DNA of 64,000 nucleotides from positions 744,001-808,000 of the forward strand of contig NZ_FNKL01000003.1 in assembly GCF_900100115.1 (NCBI RefSeq), given 5' to 3'. The position numbers were made by a program, and so were the translations under genes. This stretch comes from Chryseobacterium soldanellicola. Its GTDB lineage: Bacteria; Bacteroidota; Bacteroidia; Flavobacteriales; Weeksellaceae. How positions within the stretch are numbered: position 1 is the stretch's first letter; each line of letters begins with the position of its first letter. The notes under the pieces are model-generated. The model was not told the origin of the DNA. It ran no database searches and was given only the letters and a program-made list of their open reading frames with translations. This document shows positions 56,401-63,116 of the stretch, in pieces.

Positions 56401-56589
56401 TTCTTCCGCGCTACGCCCATTCCATTGAGTGATGATGACAATCTGGGTATTGGTCACATCAGGAAAGGCTTCAATAGGCATATTTTTGAAACTTATAAAC
56501 CCTGAAACCGCCAGAATAGCGACCCAAATAAAGGTAAATGCTTTATTTTTTAACGAAAAAGCAATTATATTTTTAATGAATTTATTCAT
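53491..56589 (-). CDS. heavy-metal efflux RND pump, CzcA-type
   Basis: A 1032-residue proton-driven inner-membrane pump with the usual RND layout of twelve membrane helices and two large periplasmic loops. Membrane helix 4 reads DFGIIIDGAVVMVE with Asp396, Asp402 and Glu409. Two Asp and one Glu here are typical of divalent-cation pumps (Zn, Co, Cd or Ni: CzcA/CnrA). Cu/Ag pumps of the CusA type have Ala at the first position. The N-terminus (PIEAFPDVTNTQI) and the C-terminal RTRPVIMTALMASIGLMPAA block are standard. It is the last gene of the efflux set and lies 310 nt after the adaptor gene, in a gap filled with repeats. Confidence 0.92.
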   Translation of the reverse strand: MNKFIKNIIAFSLKNKAFTFIWVAILAVSGFISFKNMPIEAFPDVTNTQIVIITQWNGRSAEEVERFVTTPIELAMSPVQKKTSVRSTTMFGLSIVKILFDDGVDDTFARNQVNNQLRTVSLPDEVDPEVQPPYGPTGEIFRYTLESKTKDSRELLTLQNWVVDRALRGVPGVADINVFGGQDKVFELSIDPRALDKYNLTPSQVYDAVKKSNLNVGGDVIEKNGQAYVVRGIGLVKSINDIGNITIENDNGNPVLVKNVADVHESSMPRVGQAGLNNHEDTVEGIVVMRKGENPRDVLVGVKAKIKELNEKILPKDVKMVTFYDRDNLMDFTTHTVMHNLIEGIVLVTVIVLIFMADWRTTLIVSIIIPLSLLFAFLCLKLAGMSANLLSLGAVDFGIIIDGAVVMVEGLFVMLDHKAHQYGPEKFNKMAKGGWIKQTGTGLGKAIFFSKLIIITSLIPIFSFQKVEGKMFSPLAFTLGFALIGALIFTLTLVPVLSHILLNKNVREKNNPFVNFWDRIVLKGFNYTFRHKKMSLIVAISFLAVTLFSGKFLGTEFLPQLNEGSLWITAEMPMSSSLKESLKTADLLKKDIMSFPEVTDVLAQTGRSNDGTDPNGFGFVQFAVNLKPKDDWKRNISYDELIEEIDKKLRTYQGITFNYSQPISDNVAEAVAGFKAENGIKIYGDNLQTLDKLADEVLKQIKDVDGVKDPGIIKNIGQPEVSVVLDRDKMAAYGVMPDDAQSVLEMAFGGKTASEMFDGERKFPIRLRYSQEYRKDENDIAALMVPTQDGSKIPLKEISTIVKDNGAAFIYRDDIKRYIGVKFSIRDRDLGSTIADAQKKVAKIDLPDGYSIGWTGQFENQQRASHRLAQVVPISILGIFFLLFILFGNMKDSLLVLANVPFALIGGIIALHVTRMNFGISAGVGMIALLGICIQNGVILITEFHQNVKNGLSLDNAILNGVKSRTRPVIMTALMASIGLMPAALSTGIGSESQKPLAIVIIGGLITATVLTLLIFPIIFWIFNRTKKSQSI

Positions 56590-56899
56590 GATAGATTTTT
56601 TTGACCTAAAAAGGTCGTTGAAAGAATTCTTTACTCTTTTTTTTATTTTTAACGCTAGGTTCGCAAAGGTTTTATTTAATTGTTCTGCATATTTTACGTT
56701 CGCAAAGGCGTTTCACTCAGCAAGTGATCCTATATTTTAAACCATTAAGATTAATTAAGGAGTTTTGAAATATTAAGAATTCGCAAGCGAATTGTATTTA
56801 GCTTAAAAAATATCTAAGATGTTTTCTTAATTAAAACTTAACCTCTTAACTCTGCATAATAATAATTCTTAATGTTTCAAATTAAAACTAAAATAAAAT
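56590..56899. repeat. 310-bp gap with short repeats between pump and adaptor genes
   Basis: No gene is seen. The gap holds TTCGCAAAGG twice (near 56663 and 56699), one copy of AACCATTAAGATTAATTAAGG (from about 56740), and the small palindrome AATTCGC-AA-GCGAATT (56778-56793). These look like degraded interspersed repeats. Whether the pump gene is still co-transcribed with the adaptor gene is unclear. Confidence 0.6.
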
Positions 56900-57985
56900 T
56901 TAACTATTCAAAGAGCGGTAAATCAAGAGTTGATTATTCGTAATCACTTCTTCACCTTCAGACAAACCTCCGGAAATGTAGGTGATATCACCGACCTGTT
57001 TTAAAACCTTAATTTCTTTAACCTTTACATCCGTTCTTGATTTAAAAATAACTACAAAACTTCTGTTATCATCAAAAATTACCGCTTTGGAAGGAACCGT
57101 CAATGCCGTGTTATTTTCCGAGCTTGAAACTTTTATTGTCGCTTTACTGTCAGGAATTAACAAACCATTTTGATTGTTCAAAACCACTCTTGCCTGCATT
57201 GCGTTGGTTTGCGGATCGATGATTTTAAAGATTTTATCAATTTTTCCATCAAAAACTTTGTCAGGATAAGACAATGTGGAAACCTGCGCTTTCATTCCAA
57301 GGCTGATTTTTTCGATGTCTGATTCGTTGACATTCATGATCGCCCAGACATTTGTTGTATTCGCAACATCAAAAATATTATCGCTTCTGTCACTTCTCAA
57401 CTGCATATCTTTGTTGATATTCTTTTGAACGATGTAGCCGCTGATCGGAGCCACAACACTGTAAATATTCCCTTTTTTCACATTATAAACCGTGCTCACC
57501 GCATTTGCTCTCTGCATTTGGTCCTGCGCTTTCTGCAGCTGGCTTTTGGCTTCCGAAACATCTCTTTCAGTATTCAGCTTTCCTTCATACATTTCCTTTG
57601 CAACACGAAGATTGTTTTGCGCAACAACCAAATCCGTTTTTGCGTCGCTTACATCTTTCTGAACTTCCGCCAACTCCGTACTTCGGATCGTTGCCAAAAC
57701 CTGACCTTTCGTCACATGATCTCCCAACTCCACATTTACACTTAAAACATTTCCTCCGACCAGCGGATAAACATCGATATAGCTGTTCTTATCAGCCGAT
57801 ATTTTTCCGTAAAAATTATAATCGTCTTCTATCTTTTTTTTCTCGACTTTCGCCAAAGAAATTGACTGCAGCATGGTATTGCTCAGCTCAAAACCTTTTT
57901 TTGCCTGTGGTTTTGCCTCTTCCTCTTTTTTTGAGCATGACAAGATTGACAAAGCCACCATTACCGGGATTATATATTTTTTCAT
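56900..57985 (-). CDS. periplasmic adaptor (membrane fusion) lipoprotein of the metal efflux system
   Basis: A 361-residue CzcB/CusB-type adaptor. A lipoprotein signal (MVALSILSC) is followed by a biotinyl-lipoyl half (YPLVGGNVLSVNVELGDHVTKGQ), a coiled-coil hairpin (about residues 110-165, AEVQKDVSDAKTDLVVAQNN and onward), the second lipoyl half (YSVVAPISGYIV), and beta-barrel and membrane-proximal domains. It bridges the RND pump and the TolC-like channel. No histidine- or methionine-rich metal-binding tail is present. It starts 2 nt after the TolC-like gene, so they are co-translated. Confidence 0.92.
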   Translation of the reverse strand: MKKYIIPVMVALSILSCSKKEEEAKPQAKKGFELSNTMLQSISLAKVEKKKIEDDYNFYGKISADKNSYIDVYPLVGGNVLSVNVELGDHVTKGQVLATIRSTELAEVQKDVSDAKTDLVVAQNNLRVAKEMYEGKLNTERDVSEAKSQLQKAQDQMQRANAVSTVYNVKKGNIYSVVAPISGYIVQKNINKDMQLRSDRSDNIFDVANTTNVWAIMNVNESDIEKISLGMKAQVSTLSYPDKVFDGKIDKIFKIIDPQTNAMQARVVLNNQNGLLIPDSKATIKVSSSENNTALTVPSKAVIFDDNRSFVVIFKSRTDVKVKEIKVLKQVGDITYISGGLSEGEEVITNNQLLIYRSLNS

Positions 57986-57987
57986 TA

Positions 57988-59229
57988 TTAATAGAAGATT
58001 TTCGTTTGTACTAATTGATTCAGTTGTTCCGCCGACTGGATGATCTCGTTTTTCATATCATAAATCTGAAGCGCAGTCTGCCGGTAGCTTTCCATGAAAT
58101 CTGTAAATTCGATAAGGCTTACATTTCCGTTTCTGAAATTTTTGAGCATTCCGTTATACACTAAATCAAGATTATTAAGATCTGTGGATTTAATTTCCGC
58201 TAATTGATCGTATTGCGTTTTCCAGGTTTTGTAGGCGGATTCAACTTTTGTTTCCAGATTTAATTTCTGAAAATCTGCATTTTTTTGATTTTGTTGAATG
58301 GCAAAATTGGCTTTTTCAACATTTCCCTGATTTGATTTCCATAAAGGCAGCGGAATTCCGACCATCAGATTAGCTTCATTCTTAAAAGTTCCTCCGTTTT
58401 GGTCCCATCCTACTCCTAGATTTAAATCGGGAATATTCAGAGATTTTTGCCACTGAGCGTACAATTTGCTGCTTTCGATTAATTTTACATTATATTGATA
58501 ATCTGCATTATTTTCCAAAGCTTTCTTTTTTAATTCACCATCATCACCAAAAGGTTGTGCAGCCAGAATATCTTTCGCTTCGGCATCGGAAAGCTGTGGT
58601 TGGATATCGTCTGTAATTCCCGTTAAAATTTTTAAATTCTGCTCAAATTCAAGAATATTTTTATTAATTCCCAGCTTATCATTATTTAACTGAATTACAA
58701 TACTTTGCAGTCTCACTTCGTCTTTAAGAGAAACATTTCCTTTTGCAGATTGCACACGATAAGCAGCCAGAAGATCATTCATGTATCCTAATTGCTTATT
58801 GGTATTTTCAAGTTTTAAATTTTCGTAATAAAGATTATAATATGTTGTATGAAGCTGGGTTTTCAGATCAACCAATAATTGAGAAAACTGAAGCTGGGCC
58901 AGCTCTTTATTTGATTTTGCAAAAGCAATTTCGTTCTTCTTTTTGCCACCCATGTAAATCAGCTGAGTTACCTGCGCTCCTTTTGCGTGACCGATATCAA
59001 AAACTTTTTTATCTTCGGGATTATACGCATTGATTTGTCCGCTCAATTGTGGGAGCTCCCAGATTTTCGCCTGTAAAATATCTGCATCGGCCATATTGAT
59101 GTTGTACTGTTCGGCGAGCAGCTGGAGATTATTTTTTTGAAAAGCCTCTTCACAATCCAAAAGTGACATTTGCTGTTGTGCCGCCGTAACCGAGGAAACG
59201 ACGATGAACAGCCCTGCAATTTTGTTCAT
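57988..59229 (-). CDS. TolC-family outer-membrane channel of the metal efflux system
   Basis: A 413-residue CzcC-type outer-membrane factor. A signal peptide (MNKIAGLFIVVSSVTAAQQ) is followed by two internally similar helical halves with QLLAEQYNINMADADILQAK and FAIQQNQKNADFQKLNLETKVESAYKTW-type coiled-coil segments. The first ATG is at 59229; an in-frame TTG three codons upstream is less likely. It supplies the outer-membrane exit duct for the adaptor and pump encoded downstream. It is shorter than E. coli TolC but normal for CzcC-like proteins. Confidence 0.88.
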   Translation of the reverse strand: MNKIAGLFIVVSSVTAAQQQMSLLDCEEAFQKNNLQLLAEQYNINMADADILQAKIWELPQLSGQINAYNPEDKKVFDIGHAKGAQVTQLIYMGGKKKNEIAFAKSNKELAQLQFSQLLVDLKTQLHTTYYNLYYENLKLENTNKQLGYMNDLLAAYRVQSAKGNVSLKDEVRLQSIVIQLNNDKLGINKNILEFEQNLKILTGITDDIQPQLSDAEAKDILAAQPFGDDGELKKKALENNADYQYNVKLIESSKLYAQWQKSLNIPDLNLGVGWDQNGGTFKNEANLMVGIPLPLWKSNQGNVEKANFAIQQNQKNADFQKLNLETKVESAYKTWKTQYDQLAEIKSTDLNNLDLVYNGMLKNFRNGNVSLIEFTDFMESYRQTALQIYDMKNEIIQSAEQLNQLVQTKIFY

Positions 59230-59366
59230 TTTTTTCAATTTTATGATACAAAATTGCTTTTCTGCTATTAAAACGACCTTAAATGGGGCTTAAAAAAAAA
59301 TTAAATTTGGATTTAGGTTAATAAATGTAAAATAAATGATGAAGATTCTGATTTGAAATGTTCTTT

Positions 59367-59392
59367 GAACCATTAAGATTTAATTAACCTTG
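59367..59392. repeat. interspersed repeat GAACCATTAAGATTTAATTAA
   Basis: A copy of a short element also seen from about 56740 and, inverted, at 61742-61767. It lies in the 59230-59479 gap between the TolC-like gene and the sensor kinase gene. The rest of that gap is AT-rich and featureless. Confidence 0.5.
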
Positions 59393-59479
59393 AAATAAGT
59401 TTTGGTTAAAACCAATTTTGAAATTTCTATTTAAATAAATGGGCTAAAGCCCATTCCTATTGATACAATCTCCTGCATA

Positions 59480-60844
59480 TTATTTATCAAAAACCACGCT
59501 GAATTTATTCACTTTTTCATCGGGAGAAGAATATATAATTTCGGCGCCGTGGTATTCAAGGATTCTTTTGACGATTCTAAGGCCAAGCCCTGAACCGGAA
59601 ATATTTTGAGAATTATTCCCGCGCATAAAAGCTTCAAACAATTTTGGCTGTTCCTCTTCCGGAATTGTATTTCCGTGGGAAACAACATCAACGGTAAGAT
59701 TTAAATTGGTTTCTGTAATCAAAACATCGACTTCCATATTATCGGAATATACGGCAGCATTTTTAAATAAATTAATGAAAACAATATCGAGCAAAGATTG
59801 AATTCCTTTTATTGTTAAAAGTCCATTTTCGGAGGTGTCTTCGGAAATAAGAAAATCCATTTTAAGATTCGGATAACTTTTTTCAACGGTTTCGTAAGAT
59901 TCAAAAATCACTTCATCAATTCTCACTTCTTCATATAAAGTCTGAATATTTTCTTTATCAAATTTGGTTAAAAGCAGTAAAGAATTCGTTAAATCTGACA
60001 ATTGATAAACATCTTTCTGCATTTGCTTTAAAGAAGTTAATGTTTCCGGTGTATGCTGTTCAAGCTTAATTAAATTTTCAAGCTGAAAAGCCATTCTGGT
60101 GATCGGTGTTCTGATTTCGTGGGAAGCACTTGCCGTAAAGTCTTTCTGCGACTGGAAAACGTCATCCAATCTTCCGATCATCGTATTAAAGGATTTTGCG
60201 AGAATGCTTATTTCATCATTTGATTCCTGAACAGGAATTTGAGTCGTCAATTTGTGAGCCGTAACCTCCGAAATTTCTTTATTTAAATCTTCCAGCGGAC
60301 GAAGGAACTGCCCCATAAAATAGTAACTGAAAAACCCGATAAGAAGCGTGCTCATGACATACGCCGTTATCAAAAGGTATTTAAGATAGGCTAATTTTGA
60401 ATTTCCGTTGGTATCGAGGGCGCTTGTGAGAATGTAGTAGTTTTCCCCATTTATGGTTCGCAAAGCCGCATAAATTTCCGGAACTGTTTTTTCTGAATAA
60501 ACGATCTTTTTTTCATCGAGTTCTTTCAGCAAAGAACTGTCCCAAGTGACATTCCTGTCTTTGATCGTACTGTAGATCAATTCTTTTTGCCCGTTAAAAA
60601 TTAAAATAGTTTCGTTTAAAAGAATATTATCAGAGTTTTCATTAAAAAAAACAGGAGCCTCTTCTTCAAAATCTTTGGACTTGGAAATAAAATGGGAAGT
60701 AAATTCCAGCCTTTGCCTGAATCTTTCTTTAAATTCATCTCTTCTGAAATCATTAAAAGACAAATAAATTACCGCCATCACAATACCAAAAAGCAATGAA
60801 AAGGCAATGCTGAGATTAAGGGCTATTTTCCGTTTTAATGACAT
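59480..60844 (-). CDS. sensor histidine kinase
   Basis: A 454-residue membrane kinase. TM1 (about residues 8-28, IALNLSIAFSLLFGIVMAV) and TM2 (about 155-177, LLITAYVMSTLLIGFFSYYF) flank a periplasmic sensor of about 125 residues. HAMP, the HisKA box SASHEIRTPITRM with the phospho-acceptor His, and a HATPase domain follow (N box VFINLFKNAAVYS, G2 box GSGLGLRI). The G1 region reads VVSHGNTIP and lacks the usual DxGxG aspartate. It adjoins its response regulator gene directly. Location next to the Czc genes suggests a metal sensor of the CusS/CzcS kind. Confidence 0.9.
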   Translation of the reverse strand: MSLKRKIALNLSIAFSLLFGIVMAVIYLSFNDFRRDEFKERFRQRLEFTSHFISKSKDFEEEAPVFFNENSDNILLNETILIFNGQKELIYSTIKDRNVTWDSSLLKELDEKKIVYSEKTVPEIYAALRTINGENYYILTSALDTNGNSKLAYLKYLLITAYVMSTLLIGFFSYYFMGQFLRPLEDLNKEISEVTAHKLTTQIPVQESNDEISILAKSFNTMIGRLDDVFQSQKDFTASASHEIRTPITRMAFQLENLIKLEQHTPETLTSLKQMQKDVYQLSDLTNSLLLLTKFDKENIQTLYEEVRIDEVIFESYETVEKSYPNLKMDFLISEDTSENGLLTIKGIQSLLDIVFINLFKNAAVYSDNMEVDVLITETNLNLTVDVVSHGNTIPEEEQPKLFEAFMRGNNSQNISGSGLGLRIVKRILEYHGAEIIYSSPDEKVNKFSVVFDK

Positions 60845-61525
60845 CTATAATGGACTTAAATAATATCCGAATCCGGAACGCGTATGAATGAGTTTTACTT
60901 TAAAGTCTTTATCTATTTTTTTTCTTAAGAAATTGATATAAACTTCTACCGTATTGGTGTTTGTATTAAAATTATGTTCCCAGACATGTTCTGTAATCTG
61001 CTGCTTGGAAACCGTTCTTCCTTGTGCTTCTGCCAGATATTCTAATAACTGGAATTCTTTTAAGGTAAGCGCTATTTCGTTTCCGGCGCGGAAAACTTTT
61101 TGTTCGGTTTTATTAATAATTAAATCATCAATTCTGATAATATCCTGATCTGCAGTATCCGAAGGTGTTTTTCTTCTCAATAAAGAATTCATTCTTAATA
61201 ATAATTCTTCAAACTGAAAAGGTTTCACCAAATAATCGTCTGCCAGCCTTGTAAAAGCATCTTTTTTATCCGACAAATCTCCATAGGCGGAAATGATGAT
61301 AATCGGGGTATTTTTATCAAAAGAACGGATCGTCTGACAAACATCCAGCCCATTGATCTTCGGTACATTAATATCGAGCAGGTATAAGTCGTAAGAATTG
61401 TTTTTAATCTGGCGAAGAAAAGTTTCCCCTTCATAAATTTTATCACAGGTAAAATGATTGGATTCTAAAAACTTACAAAGTTCTGCCGAAAGGATAAGGT
61501 CGTCTTCCAATAAAAGAATATTCAT
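60845..61525 (-). CDS. OmpR-family response regulator
   Basis: A 226-residue regulator. The receiver domain holds the acidic pair (LLEDD, residues 5-9), phospho-acceptor Asp in DLYLLDINVPKINGLD, Ser/Thr in IIISAYG and Lys in DDYLVKPF. The C-terminal winged helix (LTLKEFQLLEYLAEAQGRTVSKQQ) ends with TVEVYINFLRKKID and TRSGFGYYL. The ATG at 61525 is preferred to a TTG one codon upstream. It abuts the kinase gene with no gap. It probably activates the TolC-adaptor-pump genes downstream in response to metals. Confidence 0.93.
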   Translation of the reverse strand: MNILLLEDDLILSAELCKFLESNHFTCDKIYEGETFLRQIKNNSYDLYLLDINVPKINGLDVCQTIRSFDKNTPIIIISAYGDLSDKKDAFTRLADDYLVKPFQFEELLLRMNSLLRRKTPSDTADQDIIRIDDLIINKTEQKVFRAGNEIALTLKEFQLLEYLAEAQGRTVSKQQITEHVWEHNFNTNTNTVEVYINFLRKKIDKDFKVKLIHTRSGFGYYLSPL

Positions 61526-61741
61526 CAAGATTATTTTATACGAATTTAACGAAAATTTTTATGATTATGAATGAATTCAAATTAGTGAAGAGATCTTTAA
61601 TCAAATTTTAAGGTAGAATTTTATTTAGATAAAAATTTCGTGAGCCTGGTGTTTAATAACTCTACTATAATTTAAGATTAAAATAAAACTGATTTTTAAA
61701 GCAGCATATTGTAATTAAAAAACGTGAAACTTAATATTCTT

Positions 61742-61767
61742 AACCATTTAATTAAACCTTAATGGTT
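61742..61767. repeat. interspersed repeat forming a small hairpin
   Basis: AACCATT (61742-61748) and AATGGTT (61761-61767) are inverted repeats. Read in reverse complement the unit gives GAACCATTAAGGTTTAATTAA, one base different from the copy at 59367. It lies in the 61526-61842 gap upstream of the two-component genes. That gap is otherwise AT-rich with only the tRNA terminator at its right end. Confidence 0.55.
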
Positions 61768-61813
61768 CGAAAAAGCATATTAATTATTAATTGTAAGTTG
61801 TGTCCAAAAAAAT

Positions 61814-61834
61814 ATCCCGAAGAAAATTCGGGAT
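61814..61834 (-). terminator. terminator of the tRNA operon
   Basis: On the minus strand ATCCCGAA and TTCGGGAT form an 8-bp stem, with a run of seven T downstream. It lies 9 nt after tRNA-Thr(GGT) and cuts the tRNA transcript off from the efflux genes. Confidence 0.88.
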
Positions 61835-61842
61835 GTAATGAG

Positions 61843-61914
61843 AGCCAACTACGGGACTTGAACCCGTGACCTCTTCCTTACCAAGGAAGCACTCTACCGC
61901 TGAGCTAAGTCGGC
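61843..61914 (-). tRNA. tRNA-Thr (GGT anticodon)
   Basis: A complete cloverleaf on the minus strand: acceptor GCCGACT / AGTTGGC, D-arm AGCTCAGCGGTAGAG, anticodon loop TTGGTAA with GGT, T-arm GGTTCAAGTCC, discriminator T. CCA is not encoded. In many bacteria this gene directly precedes tuf. Confidence 0.93.
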
Positions 61915-61922
61915 TTAAATCA

Positions 61923-61951
61923 AAAAATCACACTGGGATAGCGTGATTTTT
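61923..61951 (-). terminator. hairpin with T-run between tRNA-Gly and tRNA-Thr
   Basis: On the minus strand AAAAATCAC pairs with GTGATTTTT around a 10-11-nt loop. It may be a partial terminator or an RNA-processing site, because the next tRNA lies only 8 nt further downstream. Confidence 0.6.
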
Positions 61952-61955
61952 GTTG

Positions 61956-62028
61956 AGCGGAAGACGAGGGTCGAACTCGCGACATTCAGCTTGGAAGGCT
62001 GACGCTCTACCAACTGAGCTACTTCCGC
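61956..62028 (-). tRNA. tRNA-Gly (TCC anticodon), copy 1
   Basis: A complete cloverleaf: acceptor GCGGAAG / CTTCCGC, D-arm AGCTCAGTTGGTAGAGC, anticodon loop CTTCCAA with TCC, T-arm GAGTTCGACCC. It appears identical to the copy at 62387-62459. Confidence 0.94.
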
Positions 62029-62114
62029 AATTTTGTTTCCAAAACTATTGGTAACGCTGTGCAAACTTAGGAAAAACCTTTAATATTTGCAAGTCTTTTT
62101 TATACTATAAAATG

Positions 62115-62195
62115 TGGGGAGAGCAGGATTCGAACCTACGAAGCCGAAGCAACTGAGTTACAGTCAGTCCCATTTAGCCACTCTGGAATCTCCCC
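62115..62195 (-). tRNA. tRNA-Tyr (GTA anticodon), copy 1
   Basis: A class II tRNA with a long variable arm (GCTTCGGC-like). Acceptor GGGGAGA / TCTCCCC, anticodon loop CTGTAAC with GTA, T-arm GGTTCGAATCC, discriminator A as expected for Tyr. It appears identical to the copy at 62544-62624. Confidence 0.94.
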
Positions 62196-62215
62196 TCATG
62201 TTTTATAGTAAATAG

Positions 62216-62289
62216 AGCCTCCAGAGGGATTCGAACCCACGACCCCGAGATTACAAATCACGTGCTCTGGCCAGCTGAGCTATGGAGGC
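62216..62289 (-). tRNA. tRNA-Thr (TGT anticodon), copy 1
   Basis: Acceptor GCCTCCA / TGGAGGC, D-arm AGCTCAGCTGGCCAGAGC, anticodon loop TTTGTAA with TGT, T-arm GGGTTCGAATCCC. The anticodon stem contains one T-T mismatch, in both copies. It appears identical to the copy at 62644-62717. Confidence 0.92.
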
Positions 62290-62358
62290 ATATTAATACT
62301 TAGGACTGAAGGTTATGGAGAAACTCTACTCTACACCATTTCAGTAGTTTTAAAAAAA

Positions 62359-62381
62359 AATCACCCTTTTAAAGTGTGATT
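62359..62381 (-). terminator. terminator-like hairpin between the two tRNA triplets
   Basis: On the minus strand AATCAC and GTGATT pair around an inner AT stretch and are followed by nine T. It resembles the hairpin at 61923-61951 and marks the junction between the duplicated tRNA triplets. It could lower the expression of the second triplet. Confidence 0.65.
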
Positions 62382-62386
62382 CTCTG

Positions 62387-62459
62387 AGCGGAAGACGAGG
62401 GTCGAACTCGCGACATTCAGCTTGGAAGGCTGACGCTCTACCAACTGAGCTACTTCCGC
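62387..62459 (-). tRNA. tRNA-Gly (TCC anticodon), copy 2
   Basis: The same cloverleaf as at 61956-62028, including acceptor, anticodon loop CTTCCAA and T-arm. It lies 431 bp from copy 1, in the second unit of a tandem duplication. Confidence 0.94.
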
Positions 62460-62543
62460 AATTTTGTTTCCAAAATTATTGGTAACGGTCTGCAAATCTA
62501 AGAAAACTTCCCGAAACCTGCAAGACTTTTATTACTAAAAATG

Positions 62544-62624
62544 TGGGGAGAGCAGGATTCGAACCTACGAAGCCGAAGCAACTGAGTTACAGTCAGTCCC
62601 ATTTAGCCACTCTGGAATCTCCCC
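62544..62624 (-). tRNA. tRNA-Tyr (GTA anticodon), copy 2
   Basis: The same sequence as at 62115-62195, with the long variable arm and anticodon GTA. It lies 429 bp from copy 1. Confidence 0.94.
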
Positions 62625-62643
62625 TCATGTTTTATAGTAATAG

Positions 62644-62717
62644 AGCCTCCAGAGGGATTCGAACCCACGACCCCGAGATTACAAATCACGTGCTCTGGCC
62701 AGCTGAGCTATGGAGGC
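62644..62717 (-). tRNA. tRNA-Thr (TGT anticodon), copy 2
   Basis: The same sequence as at 62216-62289, anticodon TGT, 428 bp from copy 1. It is the first tRNA of the transcript, about 45 nt downstream of the promoter's -7 box. Confidence 0.92.
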
Positions 62718-62763
62718 ATATTTAAAAAGAATTCAAAAGAACGCTGTTCCCTTTTTGCGAGTG

Positions 62764-62794
62764 CAAATATAGAACGGTTTTTTTGAATTCTCAA
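62764..62794 (-). promoter_or_regulatory. tRNA operon promoter (TTG-N20-TATATTTG)
   Basis: On the minus strand TTG (62794-62792) is followed after 20 nt by TATATTTG (62771-62764), both consensus. It lies between hpf and the first tRNA. It can drive the whole seven-tRNA cluster. Confidence 0.75.
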
Positions 62795-62825
62795 ATTTTT
62801 TAATGACTTTTTTTAAGTTTTTTTA

Positions 62826-63116
62826 TTATGCCATTTCTTTTTTCTTGATTAATAGCTTTTTAGCAGTATCAACACACATATCTAAACTTTCTTCAAAAGA
62901 GTTTGAAGTCTTTTTTACCACGATATCATCACCCGGAACCGCCAAAATAATCTCAGCCGTTTTGTTTGCTTTATCTGCGTTATTCTCTACTTTTAAGAAT
63001 ATTTTGCATTCATGGATTTTATCATAGAAAGTATCAAGCTTGCTTACTTTCTTTTCAATGTGTGATTCTAATGGTTCATGAGGAGTTAAACCAATTGACT
63101 GTACTGTGATCTTCAT
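62826..63116 (-). CDS. hpf: ribosome hibernation promoting factor HPF/RaiA (short form)
   Basis: A 96-residue protein of the HPF/YfiA family: MKITVQSIGLTPHEPLESHIEKK, KVSKLDTFYDKIHECKIFL and EIILAVPGDDIVVKKTSNSFEE show the beta-alpha-beta-beta-beta-alpha fold. It binds the 30S decoding region in stationary phase and blocks or dimerises ribosomes. It is the short form, without the C-terminal dimerisation domain of long HPF. Its start overlaps the end of the recombinase gene by 4 nt. The tRNA cluster follows. Confidence 0.93.
   Translation of the reverse strand: MKITVQSIGLTPHEPLESHIEKKVSKLDTFYDKIHECKIFLKVENNADKANKTAEIILAVPGDDIVVKKTSNSFEESLDMCVDTAKKLLIKKKEMA

Noticed and set aside
57505..58014. 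169-codon plus-strand frame opposite the adaptor gene
   Set aside because: It is antisense to the adaptor and to the end of the TolC-like gene. It has no recognisable domain or start signals.
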